Of a DNA stretch of 64,000 nucleotides, positions 44,501 through 53,821 are shown piece by piece. The first letter of the stretch is position 1. Each line of letters begins with the position of its first letter. A program made the translations under genes and the position numbers. Below the pieces are notes generated by a model, which was not told the origin of the DNA, did no database searches, and saw only the letters and a program-made list of their open reading frames with translations. The stretch is from Plazaster borealis (taxonomy: Eukaryota; Echinodermata; Asteroidea; Forcipulatida; Labidiasteridae), in NCBI GenBank assembly GCA_021014325.1, contig CM037467.1, positions 4,154,001-4,218,000 on the forward strand, in the 5' to 3' direction.

Positions 44501-47500
44501 GCACTATTTTTTTCTAGGAAGGCACTTCTGGCCAAGTTTCTGTTACCCTTTTTCTTAAAAAAACAAAACTTTTCAGCGCCTTTTTTATGTAATTTACTAT
44601 TTTGTATAAGATAATCTGGCGTTAGTGTAAAAACAAATACATTGTCTGCGAGTAAATGGAAAAATAGTTTTAAACATTGAAAGTATCACATTAAAGCTCT
44701 GGATGTTTCCAATCCCAAAAGTCTAGATTTCAAATGGGTGGCACCCGGTGGGCACGGACATCAATTGGAAAGTGTCATTACATTACCGTGACAATACAGA
44801 GTTATATAAAGCTTCTATTCACTGCTTTCCCCAATTCGAGGCTCTACACGCAAATGGCTGACTGGGCAAAGGGTGGATATCCAACAGTTGTTCATTTAGT
44901 GGGCTATGAATATTATGTGAAACATATTCTTTTTGTCACAGAGAAAATATTTTGATAAAGCAGAGTTTGATTTTGACTTTGACTATTTGGCTTTTTTTGA
45001 AGGGTGTCTCTAAAACCATGTGCATCGTTCAAGTATGAAGGAGCAAAAGTAGACACAGGATCTCAGGGTGAGTGCCAACATGCAATAAACCTGGGCATAA
45101 TGTCTTGACTCTGTTAACCATGAGTGAAACATCTGCGCTAATGGTAGCAGAGATATTAATGCTTACTGTAAGCATATATTTCTGGTTCGCAATGAATTTT
45201 TGCTTCTGCGTGTGCATACTTTACTTTACTAAACATTTTTTCTTCGAGAGCAAATATTTTGTGTTTATCCTACAAGTGGAGAATGGTGACTTTAAGTGCA
45301 GGATTTTGTGGTAAGCAGCGTCATGAATTCCTGTGATGACCTGGGCCCAAGCTGTTTAGCAGAAAATAGCGCTTAGCAAATTTGTTTGCTAAGCAAAAAA
45401 TGAATGGGGCACCAGTCACTACAGTGTAAACTTTATGGAATGTCGGCTGGTAACCTGTTTCTGCTAAGCAATTTTTGTCGATGCTTAGCAAGTTTTTGTG
45501 GTTATAGGCTTTATGAAATTGGGCTCTGGGCCCAATTTCATACAGCTGCTTAAGCAGAAAATATTGCTTGATAAGTTTCTGCTAAGCAAAAATTTGCAGG
45601 ATCCCAGTCAGAGACTGTACATGAGAAATGACATTTTGGCTGGTAACCATATTCTGGTAAGCATCATTTTGTTGTGCTTACCTACTTTTTGTGCTAAAGA
45701 AGCTCTAGGAAATCGGGCCCAGAGGCATTGTCAAAGAGCTGTTTCAGCACAAAAGTAGCCAAACACAAAACCAATAAGTTTGTGACTTTTTCTTGTATTT
45801 GAAGCTAAGAGACAGAAAGTTTACAATGGCAAGCACCTCATGTGTATGGAGATGTCAAGTACTTGTTGCAGTATCATGGCGGTAGACCGGATGGGGGCCC
45901 TGTGCCTCATCAAGATTGCACCAACGCTGGGTCAGGCACTAGACCAAGGTAAGGGAATTATGGGGGTAGCCCATGCAGATGGGCCTGTGTGCCTCATCAA
46001 GATACATGTAGCACCAACGCTGGGTCAGGCACTAGACCAAGGTGAGAGAAATATGGGGGTAGCCCAAATGGGCCTATATGCCTCATCAAGATATCACCAA
46101 TGCTGGGTCAGGCACTAGACCAAGGTGAGGGAATTATGGGAGTAGACTGGATGAGGGCTCAGTGCCTCATCAAGATTGCACCAACACTGGGTCAGGCAGT
46201 GGACTAAGATTTATGGGGGTAGACTGGTATGGAAGATTTTTGTCTTCATTGATTTATACCTTTGTTCAATCTGCTTGACTTGTACTGTAACAGCCACAGG
46301 ATCTATTAGATCAAACGTTGATCCTGTTGTACTATTCAGGTGCTGCGAGGGCCCATACCATCGCCCAGGTTGTCAACTTGTTGGAGTATAGTCTGGTGAC
46401 TGGCTATGAGTGGTGGGACTTACTTCATACAATCACACCAGGTTGGTTTATAAGTAACGAGATAATCAAATGTTTACTATTTGTATCCCCTCATTTGATA
46501 CCAAATAAAACGTGTAGTAAATAAAACAACAACTTAAGTACACTGGCCAAATTTTAAAGAGCTACTTAGGTGCAAAAATTTTGCTAGGCACAAAACAATT
46601 ATGCTCACTAGAAAAACTTTACCAGCCAAGATATAATGTTATCATATGTGCTGTTTGTGACTGGTTCCCAGCTTACATGACCTTTGCTTTGACCTTTTTG
46701 GTTGAGTGGAAATTGTTCATATCTTGCAGCCGTTTGTGGCCGCATTTTGGTACAAGCCACTTGTGGCCACTAAATTCTGTGAATCGTTCAGCAGCTCTAT
46801 AAAATTGAGCTCTAATCACACATTTTTACCATACTTTGTTTTTATATATTAAGGTATGGTCGATACTGTGATTGACCGTTTGACAGAAGCATTTAACAGA
46901 CAATCCAAGTCTACGCAAGAGTTATTATTCAGTCGGCTGGTAGCCGTCAAAGCTTCCCTTCACAGGTAAACTAACTTCATGTAATCAAACCTCCACAATA
47001 CACTGTGCAAGTCATGTTTCCATGTTTTGAAGTTAAACTATTTTTAAACTGTTGTTGCGGAGACTGCTTTCTGGGTTTTTTCTTAAATGTTATTATCAAA
47101 ATAAAGCTGACTTCTTCATTCATACAGACTCTTGCAAATCCTGTTCAAGTAAGTTTTTCTTTGTTCAACCCCCCCCCCCCAAACAAAAACAATAATATTT
47201 GAGATACAACATCTTTGCGCTGACCCGACTCTCTATTTTGTTTGTAAATGAAGAATGACCTCCAGTGGTGCTGGCAAGTCGGTGGATTGTTACTGCAAGC
47301 TTTTACTCAACGCCATCTCATCTGAGTTTAGATCCCTCCTCAGACCAACTAGTGTCACCTCTCAGGATAAGGGGCCGGCCGAAAAACTCACTGGTAAAGT
47401 CAGAACTTGGGCCTTGCGAACAAAATTAGTTGTTCAGCATCTTTCCTTTTCAATTTCTGCTGATCAGAAGGGAGTTGATTTTGTTTTTATTTGTGGGTTT

Positions 47501-50500
47501 TTTGCTTTCCAGTTAAGCCTGGTTCATACTTCCTGCGAATGCTTTGTGCGAAACAAATTTTCTTGCGTCACAATTGAACAAACAGCGCGTACCTATTGTT
47601 GCGTCACAAAAAATTTGCTTCGCATTCGCAGGAAGTTTGAACCGGGCTTAAGTCAATGCAATACACGTTCTACCGAATTGGCTGCACTCAACATTTATGT
47701 AGTGCTCACGAAAACGGACCACAAAAGAAAGAAAAGGGTAGTCTGGTGCCGACCCATGGGCGGTGTGCAATGAGCACCGTGGGACTTGCTTTTTCTTGAC
47801 TTCAAGTTGGTATTATTGGTCAGGTTCTGTTTGGTTTATAACCACAACAACTACAGTGTCAGGGATGAAATTGACATGTAAACTGTTAGCTTCTATTTTT
47901 TAGCATAAGTGCGGGGTGCTATACAAATAAAGTAATTAAAAATAGGTCTAGGCATTTTCCAGTCGGCAGCAGAAATGCTAAGCAACTTTTTAATTTTATT
48001 TCACTGTGTTTGATTGACAGAATGTGAATTATATTAAGCAGCAAATCTCTCTGTTTGTTATATGGGAAGAAGAGGAAGGGACAATGTTAACGGGACACAT
48101 TGCCTTCGCATGTAATCAATATAGTTGGAAAGATGTTTTAAAAGTAAAATGTAATGATTCACACAAATGTCCCTCCAAAATGTGTGGTTTTCCTTTTACT
48201 TCGTGAACTAACACGGTCCGTAATTTTGTGGAGTCAAAAATTGGGTTCTACAAACTGGCGGACCATTTTCAAGGAATGTTTGTGTGAATTGTTATATTCT
48301 ACTCGTTAAAAATATTTTTTCGACCATATTAAATTTATAACAAACGCTTTTATAGCCCAATTCGCCCAATCCGAAGGTAATGTGTCCCTTTAAAGTGAAA
48401 AGGAAATTTCATTTCAACATTATTATAACCACTTTTTTATTCTGTTCCTCTCTCAGCTATTTGTGCACTTAGTACAGAGTTAGACTTGACCAAGTTGATG
48501 CTAAACATAGACACCGCCAAGGACTATGCTCTGGATCCAAGTAAGTTAGGGACCATGGATAAATTAAGAACGCGTTCGCACGCGTGCCGACGTGTGGCTG
48601 CCTGGAGTCGTTCCAAAATCGCACGGCCCTGTGCAACCATTGGATTTGTGCTCCAGTGATTATTAGGTTCCCTCATTATCGAACTCCATCGTTGGTGCCT
48701 CTTGTTACTGTTGATACGAGACAGGAAACAAGGTAAAATATTTATCAAATTAAAGAGAATGTTGTGCTCTTTCCAACAGTAAACAGTTTGTTTTAAAAGA
48801 GTGCATTTTCTTTTCTTTGTTTGTTTGTTATTTATTTATTTATATTTTTTTTGGGGGGGGGTAATGTAAGCAATTTGCAGTATTTTTAACCAGGTGAGGT
48901 CATGTGTGAACAATGCTCTGTCTGCCTGTTTAAAACCCTGCACCAAAAGCGTACATTTTCAGAATAACTAACAGATCCCAAGCTGAAGCTGTGGTTTTGA
49001 AAATGTCCAATGAATGTCATTCGTTATTGTCTGGTTCCTGACCTTGTCGTCATGCAGATACCGTACAGTCCCTTCAGCCGTTGGTCCAGTGGATTGCAGA
49101 ATATTGTCTCTACACGTTAAGCACGGTTCCACAGCAAGCATCTAACCCAACTAAACCAGGGGTATGTACCAAAACCTTCTCTCTAATTTGAAATGTTATT
49201 TCTGCCAACATATTTGTTGAGGGCAGTATTTCTCTTTGATTTCTGCTGACCCTATGATCTTCGACTCATATTACAGATAAGTGTACTGAGAGACACCTCC
49301 ACTCTGTGCTTGTTACGGGAGATGCTCGTGCTCATTAAAATTTGGGGATTACGCAAGAAGACTTGCTTGCCTGTGTTCTCAACAACGTCAGGTTAGTTTA
49401 ATAACTTACACGTCCACTAAAACATTCACTGTCAACTAACACATCCACTAACACATCCACTAAAACATGCACGGTCAACTAACACACCCACTGTCAACTA
49501 ACACATCCACTAAAACATCTAGTCAACTAACACATCCATTAAAACATCTACTGTCAACTAACACATCCACCGTCAACTAACACATCCACTGTCAACTAAC
49601 ACACCCACTGTCAACTAACACTTCCACTGTCAACTAACACATCCACTAAAACATCCAGTCAACTAACACATCCATTAAAGCATCCACTGTCAAGTAACAC
49701 ATCCACTGTCAACTAATATCAACTAAGCCAATTTGGTTTGCCAGTGCTGCATACTCCTAAGGAGTTGAGATGGTTTGAGGAATGCTTGGGGGCCTTCGAA
49801 TAGGGGTAATAACACTGAGGCGCTTTGAGAGGTCTGTTTGGCTTGAAAATAGCATAATAATTGCACATGATTATAAATTTGCAGTAGTTTTGACTGCCCG
49901 AGGGCATATCAACCAAATTTACATGATGCAAACAAGTATAAAACGAACTGGTAATTTTGTTTGCATTGGTGTTATCTTTTATTTTTATTTGCTTGCCCTT
50001 TGATACAAGAAAACAAAATGCAGGCTGTCAAAATAAGATAATTGCTTATCTTAACTTTTTAGAAATAATTGTATTGGCAGACTGAATCTTAGGGTTAAAG
50101 GACATTTTTTTTTTCCATTTTCGTCCTCAGTCTAGACTTCTTCACATCTATGTACATTTTTTATTGTTTTCTTTTCACTAAGCGATAATTTGCTAATTTG
50201 TGTACATTTTAGCGTGTAATTTTATTGCATTTTGTGAAGAGAAATAAATTAATAATAATGATAAAACTGTAATTGTGATGCAAGCATATTCACCAATGAA
50301 AGCACCCTCATGCTTCAAAAATATGGCCAATTTAACTGTACATTTACTTCTCATCTGTGTAGACTCATTGGATACTCTGTCACATCTCTACAAACTCATG
50401 ACTCAAGTCTGGCTGGCGAGTAAGGAGATTCCACCCGCTGAACTTGACGAAAATACCGTCGGTGAGTTCCCAATGCCAAATTATAAAACCTTTTAAAACT

Positions 50501-53031
50501 TGCCATTTTAATTGTTGACTAAAAGCTTGAACTCTACCATAATTGTTTTAACCTTCAGGTGGGATGTTAATCAGTTGAACCTGTTTACTAGACTGGGTAC
50601 TGCTCATAAATACAACTGGAAGGTGCTTTGAGGGGGCCTGTGTGTCGTGGCCGAGAGGTCTAGAGCATCGAACTCATGTTTTGATGGCTGAGTCATCAGA
50701 GTGTGGGTTCGAATCCCAGTCATGACACTTGTGTCCTTGAGCAAGACACTTAAGTGTAATTGCTTCTCTTCAGGAGTAACTGGGTACCTGTGATGGATTG
50801 ATAATGTGAATGATTAGCAACCTGTGTGCCCATTTGGCTGCCGGTCGGTGCTGCATACTCCTAAGGAATTGAGATGGTCTCAGGAATTATTAAGGCCCAA
50901 TGAACAGGGGTATTAATAGTGTAATGCGCTTTGATACAAAGTTTACAGCTCCTAATAAATGCCTATAATTGTTGTTATTATTAGAAAGGAACTGAGAATT
51001 GTTATTGTGGAAGAGTGCGGGTTAATCCTGGTGTTTCTGGTTCATTGCAAGCACCCTTTTTACAGGTTTCCTCAGACTCCTGAGTTATAGTGATTAAGTT
51101 TGTTTTCTTTGTTTTTGAAACAGATGAGTGTTGTCTTTTGCCGAGCCAAATCATGATGCATCCCTTGGATGTCACTCCAGTCACAGAGGGTAATGATAAA
51201 ACAGCGGCATCAAAATATGTTTATTTATTGTCGTATTGTGTGGTCATAAAAACAACGTTAAAACAGTTTACATTTTTTTTATGGATTTTGTGCATAACTG
51301 CATATGGAGTTTGACAGTGTCAAAAATGTTGCATCTCTTGGAGGAACACACAAAAGCTAAAGGCACTGAGACACAACGTTTTTTCACGGTGTCTCTCTTA
51401 CAGATACGATGTTATTACAAAATTGAGATCATTTTAATTACAAATCAAGATACAATGTTATTACAAAACCTAGATCATCGTTATTACAAAATCAAGATAC
51501 GACGTTAATACAAAATCAAGATACGACGTTATTACAAAATCAAGATGTGAGGTTATTACAAAATCAAGATGCGACGTTAATACAAAATCAAGATACAACG
51601 TTTTTACAAAATCAAGATACAACGTTATTACAAAATCAAGATACGACGTTATTATAAAATCAAGATACGACGTTATTACAAAATCAAGATGCGACGTTAT
51701 TACAAAATCAGGATACAACGTTGTTACAAGATCAACATTATTACAAAATCGAGATTGCACTTTTTAGCAGGTTCCATTCTCTTGTCATTGTATTCCTATA
51801 GGAATAACCGGTAAGCTGCTCCTCCTGCGTCAGGCCATGAGTTTTCAATTCAACACTACCCCACCCCACATGGTCAACATCGCGACCTTTGGCCACAGCC
51901 TGAACATATTCCCCGGGTCAGAGGTCAATGTCAGGTCACTCTCGGACAAGATACACCAGAAGACGGATGTTGTGCGACGACTGTACTTGGGGGTGGCCCC
52001 ACCAGATGAGATAAGAAGTTGCACAAGGTATGTTTAGAAAGATCAGCTTTAAGAAAACTTACATTAGGGAAAACATTATCCATTCCACAGGTACCATCTA
52101 TGGTATGGTGTCCTGCTTGTTTTCGCTTCACAGAAAACTGTTAAGCATTATTTGCTGCTAAGCAGCACTATGATTATTGGGCCAATGTTTTCATTTTAGC
52201 CACTTCAGGTCAGATGACATGTATACATGGCAAATTTTTCTGGCCGGGCCTACGGCGGATAAGTTTTTAACGACCGGAGCTGTGTATTGAGAGAGTTGCG
52301 TCATAGAGGGACCAGTGGTTGCTGGATGTCATTTTCAGTCCAAATGCAGCACAACCCAATGGGCAGACTAGTCTGGCACCCTGTATTCGCCAATGTGGGG
52401 TTTTTTTTTACACAAAATGGCTTCTTATCCCAAGTTGTCGCAACACTCTCAATATATGACTCTGCAGTCAGTGAATATCCACCGGACATTTCATTGTGTA
52501 GCTTGCACAGGCATGCACCTATTGTCCCATGCATCCTTTCAGGTGTACAAAGAAGGACAGAAGGTACTGAAAATCAAGCATGGGAACACGGACGTGAAGT
52601 GGTTTCTGGCATCACTGACACTTGTGTTAAGATTGATTCATTGTTTTGGAATGTTGTCACGTGAAATAATTATACAGAAGCGAAGAAACTGATTTCAGGT
52701 CTGCAACATTTCAGCTTGTCGGCTAATTCCCTCTTTTTTATCTTCAAGAGAAGTGCAATAGAAAAATGAAAAACACTGTACAAAGTTTTAATTCCCCCTT
52801 TAAAAAACAATTCTTATTATTTGTTTTCTTATTACAAAGATGATTTGGAAATTTGATTGGATACTTAACTTTTTTTGACAATGTGTTTATCCCTCTACTT
52901 TGTTTTTTAGATGTTCGTCAATATCGATGTTAAACTCCCCCACTCGAACGGTAGTCATGAAAGCATGGGAACAACGCTGGGCCAGGTCTTGCTTGTGTGG
53001 GGGACTGTGGAGAAGGGTTGTCATGGCTTGA
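35591..53031 (+). CDS. MED16: Mediator complex subunit 16 (MED16), 22 exons
   Basis: Tail-module subunit of Mediator, relaying activators to RNA polymerase II in the nucleus. Exons: 35591-35640, 37050-37205, 38396-38597, 39235-39369, 40336-40441, 40938-41021, 41682-41759, 42555-42650, 43359-43471, 44121-44278, 45003-45067, 45805-45948, 46340-46441, 46854-46965, 47254-47393, 48457-48540, 49058-49161, 49277-49391, 50363-50461, 51124-51189, 51802-52027, 52911-53031. All phases join; 851 residues (human 877). The N-terminal WD-like propeller shows CSWSCRNILAF, VLQWNASGTRLLSGDSSGT and EPIVALGWLHNGV. The alpha-helical middle shows NLLEYSLVTGYEWWDLLH and LLNAISSEFRSLLRP. The C-terminus shows DECCLLPSQ, a Cys-containing RSCTRCSS segment and KAWEQRW. 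The intron after exon 6 has U12 signals. Parts of exons 4 and 12 are duplicated in adjacent introns. Confidence 0.95.
37231..37330 (+). repeat. SINE head with good B box
   Basis: GGTTTCTTTCCCTGCC (A-box side) and CCCCGGTTCGATTCCCGG (B box) match heads at 37628 and 63395. It lies in MED16 intron 2. Confidence 0.7.
37525..37612 (+). repeat. Penelope-like terminal motif, degenerate
   Basis: GACTCTGCTAGGGTCGAAAC is a stem-loop (GACTC...GGGTC) followed by GAAACG, the 3' half of a hammerhead-like core. The CTGANGA half is not intact. The flank TTTTTTGCATTCATTATTTG duplicates a sequence at 37490-37502. Confidence 0.4.
37628..38306 (+). repeat. Nested repeats: SINE interrupted by a 'TTCAGGGCTCGAATTT' element
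   Basis: A SINE (head at 37628, body to about 37830) is broken by a relative of the 19097-19410 MITE (37832-38250, beginning TTCAGGGCTCGAATGT). It resumes with GCACTGTTGGATGTGTAATA and an (AAAT)n tail to 38306. The SINE therefore predates the MITE insertion. All lie in MED16 intron 2. Confidence 0.75.
38610..38999. mobile_element. MITE, 'TTTAAAGGGTCTG' family, full copy
   Basis: It starts TTTAAAGGGTCTGTATACG and ends CGTATACAATCCCTTTAAA. It shares the inner CGTTTGGTAAT and AAAACTTACTTGGTAA words with the TTAAAGGCACTG family, so the two families are related. It sits 12 bp after MED16 exon 3. Confidence 0.9.
39030..39308 (+). repeat. Tandem duplication of MED16 exon 4 5' half with its acceptor
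   Basis: The end of intron 3 and the first 74 bases of exon 4 are present twice (exon parts 39091-39164 and 39235-39308). The exon parts differ at one base (ATACCC against ACACCC). Both copies keep CTCTTTCCTT[T/C]AG. The first copy then runs into intron sequence with an in-frame TAA at 39178-39180 and has no obvious donor, so using its acceptor would truncate MED16. Confidence 0.95.
39458..39545 (+). repeat. SINE head fragment
   Basis: GTGTCATGGCCGAGCTGTCT and ATCATCGGAGTGTGGGTTTG are the A-box and B-box side of the 50641 family. It lies in MED16 intron 4. Confidence 0.6.
40000..40090 (-). repeat. tRNA-like sequence, reverse orientation
   Basis: GGTGGGACTCGAACCCACAA is a good reverse B box, and TATTAGACCACCAAGATTGC a plausible reverse A box. 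Acceptor ends do not pair convincingly, so I call it a SINE or tRNA pseudogene. It lies in MED16 intron 4. Confidence 0.5.
41022..41681 (+). other. U12-type (minor spliceosome) GT-AG intron of MED16
   Basis: The intron starts GTATCCTTG (41022-41030; 8 of 9 to consensus), has a perfect branch site TTCCTTAAC (41655-41663) and ends CTCTCAG, 18 bases later. Joining phase 1 to phase 1 gives SWRDDKVFIETDYLPSLH, matching the family (IDTEILPSLF in human). Length 660 bp; it contains the repeat at 41466-41631. Confidence 0.9.
41466..41631 (+). repeat. Relative of the 5895-6068 Penelope-like terminus
   Basis: GCAGAGTATACTGTTGGAAA, CGTTGAGACC, TTACACATGGTTGTACCCGC and GCAAAGCTTCAAACATCACT align with the other copy. 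The CTGAAGA half of the hammerhead-like core is lost. It lies inside the MED16 U12-type intron. Confidence 0.65.
42150..42475 (+). mobile_element. LINE 3' relic
   Basis: Frames read RSFIQAAPTLWN, LPSHIQ and SVFKTKLKTFLFKQAF around stop codons, matching the LINE reverse-transcriptase tail. It ends in an ATT-rich 3' end (ATTAGTATTATTATTATT). It is dead and 5'-truncated. It lies in MED16 intron 7. Confidence 0.72.
42848..43122. mobile_element. 'GGGCCCAATTTCAT' family element
   Basis: Ends TGGCCCAATTTTATAGAGCT and AGCTCTATGAAATTGGCCCC are inverted repeats, with TTAGCAGAAA-like internal words. It lies in MED16 intron 8. Confidence 0.75.
43681..43875. mobile_element. Long-arm foldback MITE in MED16 intron 9
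   Basis: A 195-bp element beginning GGGGCTGTGTCGTCATGATC and ending GATCATGACGACACAGCCCC. Pairing continues inward (AAAGC.GG..TGTG, ACTCACCCAGTTAC against GTAACTGGGTGAGT), so almost the whole element folds on itself. Confidence 0.93.
45342..45720. mobile_element. Two adjacent 'GGGCCCAATTTCAT' family elements
   Basis: One copy runs about 45342-45527, a second 45528-45720 (GGGCCCAATTTCATACAGCT to AGCTCTAGGAAATCGGGCCC). The second is the best full copy here. Both lie in MED16 intron 11. Confidence 0.8.
45882..46245 (+). repeat. Tandem array of MED16 exon 12 3' end with donor, four copies
   Basis: The last 67 bases of exon 12 plus about 20 intron bases recur three more times downstream. Each has TGCCTCATCAAGAT and CTGGGTCAGGCA. 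Donor-like GTAAGG/GTGAGA/GTGAGG stand at 45949, 46042 and 46125; the fourth copy has lost the donor. Copies differ by small indels, for example an added ACATGTA in copy 2. Only the first copy gives the family-matching protein. Confidence 0.92.
47513..47651. mobile_element. Foldback MITE with ends TTAAGCCTGGTTCATACTTC
   Basis: The left end is TTAAGCCTGGTTCATACTTC and the right end GAAGTTTGAACCGGGCTTAA-like. Arms are about 45 bp with mirrored TTGCGTCACAA words. A second copy is at 58425-58523. TTAA at both tips suggests TTAA-targeted insertion. It lies in MED16 intron 15. Confidence 0.88.
48087..48393. mobile_element. MITE with ends TTAACGGGACACATTGCCTT
   Basis: A 307-bp element ending CGAAGGTAATGTGTCCCTTTAA, inverted to its start. 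Internal inverted words include GGACCATTTTC and ACACAAATGTCCCTCC/GGAATGTTTGTGTGAAT. It lies in MED16 intron 15. Confidence 0.88.
49405..49728 (+). repeat. 19-bp minisatellite in MED16 intron 18
   Basis: The unit CACTGTCAACTAACACATC appears with variants (CACTAAAACATC) about 16-17 times. It starts 14 bp after exon 18. Confidence 0.92.
50641..50985 (+). repeat. tRNA-derived SINE, near full length
   Basis: A box TGGCCGAGAGGTCTAGAG and B box GGTTCGAATCCCAG are correctly spaced. The shared TGTCCTTGAGCAAGACACTT block, a body with ACTCCTAAGGAATTGAGATG, and an ATT-rich tail follow. This is the best copy of the family; its 3' body also occurs at 49741-49850. It lies in MED16 intron 19. Confidence 0.88.
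51405..51757. repeat. 21-bp minisatellite in MED16 intron 20
   Basis: The unit is built of ACGTTATTACAAAATC plus AAGAT, about 16 copies, with point variants. Being a multiple of three it opens a spurious minus-strand frame with a seven-residue period (LDFVITS). Confidence 0.93.
52480..52640 (+). repeat. 'GTGTAGCGTGCACAGGC' family fragment
   Basis: TCATTGTGTAGCTTGCACAG, CCTTTCAGGTGTACAAAGAA and GGACAGAAGGTACTGAAAAT match the 11495 copy. It lies in MED16 intron 21. Confidence 0.65.
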
Positions 53032-53093
53032 GACTAAGGAGTTGAAGGTATTGTCTGGTAGAGAAGCCCTGTTTCTCAGTAGAGGAAGTCTTC

Positions 53094-53480
53094 TTTAAAA
53101 GCACTGTACACGTTTGGTAATTACTCAAAATATATATTAGCATAAAAACTTTCTTAGTAACGAGCAACGAACAGCTGTTGATAGTATAAAACATTGTGAG
53201 AAACGAATCCCTCTGAAGTAACATAGTTTTTGAGAAAGAGGTATTTTCTCACTAAAATATATGAATCTGAGAAAGACTTCAGGCCTGAAGCCTTTCTCAG
53301 GCATCTGAAAGCACACAAATTTGTGCAACAAGGGTGTTTTTTCTTTCATTATTTTCTTGCAACTTCGATGACCAATTGAGCCCACATTTTCACTGGTTTG
53401 TTATTTTATGCATAATGTTGGGATTCACCAAGTGAGAATACTGGTCTTTGACAATTACCAAATGTGTCCAGTGCCTTTAA
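53094..53480. mobile_element. MITE, 'TTAAAGGCACTG' family, copy 3
   Basis: Starts TTTAAAAGCACTGTACACG and ends CAGTGCCTTTAA, in the same orientation as 26014. It lies about 60 bp after the MED16 stop and so may be in its 3'UTR. Confidence 0.9.
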
Positions 53481-53613
53481 GTGCCTTGTTATGTGAACTA
53501 ATTTCTTTAGGGAATTTGGAGTCGACCAACTACACTATTTGCGCTAATAATTATTATTATAATAACCAGATTCAATATAGCTCTTTATCTATGGGCGTCT
53601 CAAAGTGCTTGTT

Positions 53614-53619
53614 TTTATT
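53614..53619 (-). terminator. Candidate poly(A) signal for the kinase gene
   Basis: TTTATT on the plus strand is AATAAA on the minus strand, about 200 bp past the stop codon. Assignment is by position only. Confidence 0.4.
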
Positions 53620-53821
53620 TTTAAGACAGTTTTTTTAAAGTTAAAAAACAATATGCCACCCATTTATGTAGCACCATGTGAGGGTTTACACGGTGCTGTG
53701 GCACATTCGTTAGGTACTGCCAGAATCACTGAGGCAAACCCCTTCTCTAACGATACGCGTAATTGCATTCATTACACAACACATGGGGGCCTATGGCTTT
53801 AATTTCTTTAAGGGTATGGCA

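Larger units (their letters stand above)
53032..53821. other. Tail-to-tail spacer between MED16 and the kinase gene
   Basis: No gene. It holds one full MITE (53094-53480), and a TTTATT at 53614-53619 that reads AATAAA on the minus strand about 200 bp after the kinase stop. Confidence 0.6.

Noticed and set aside
47255..47773. 172-residue open frame in MED16
   Set aside because: Only the first 47 codons are MED16 exon 15. After the donor at 47394 it reads intron and a foldback MITE.
49405..49728. CRISPR-like array of short repeats
   Set aside because: Units are contiguous with no unique spacers, the context is a eukaryotic intron, and there are no cas genes. It is a minisatellite.
51470..51760. 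Seven-residue repeat protein (LDFVITS) on the minus strand
   Set aside because: It is an artefact of the 21-bp minisatellite in MED16 intron 20.
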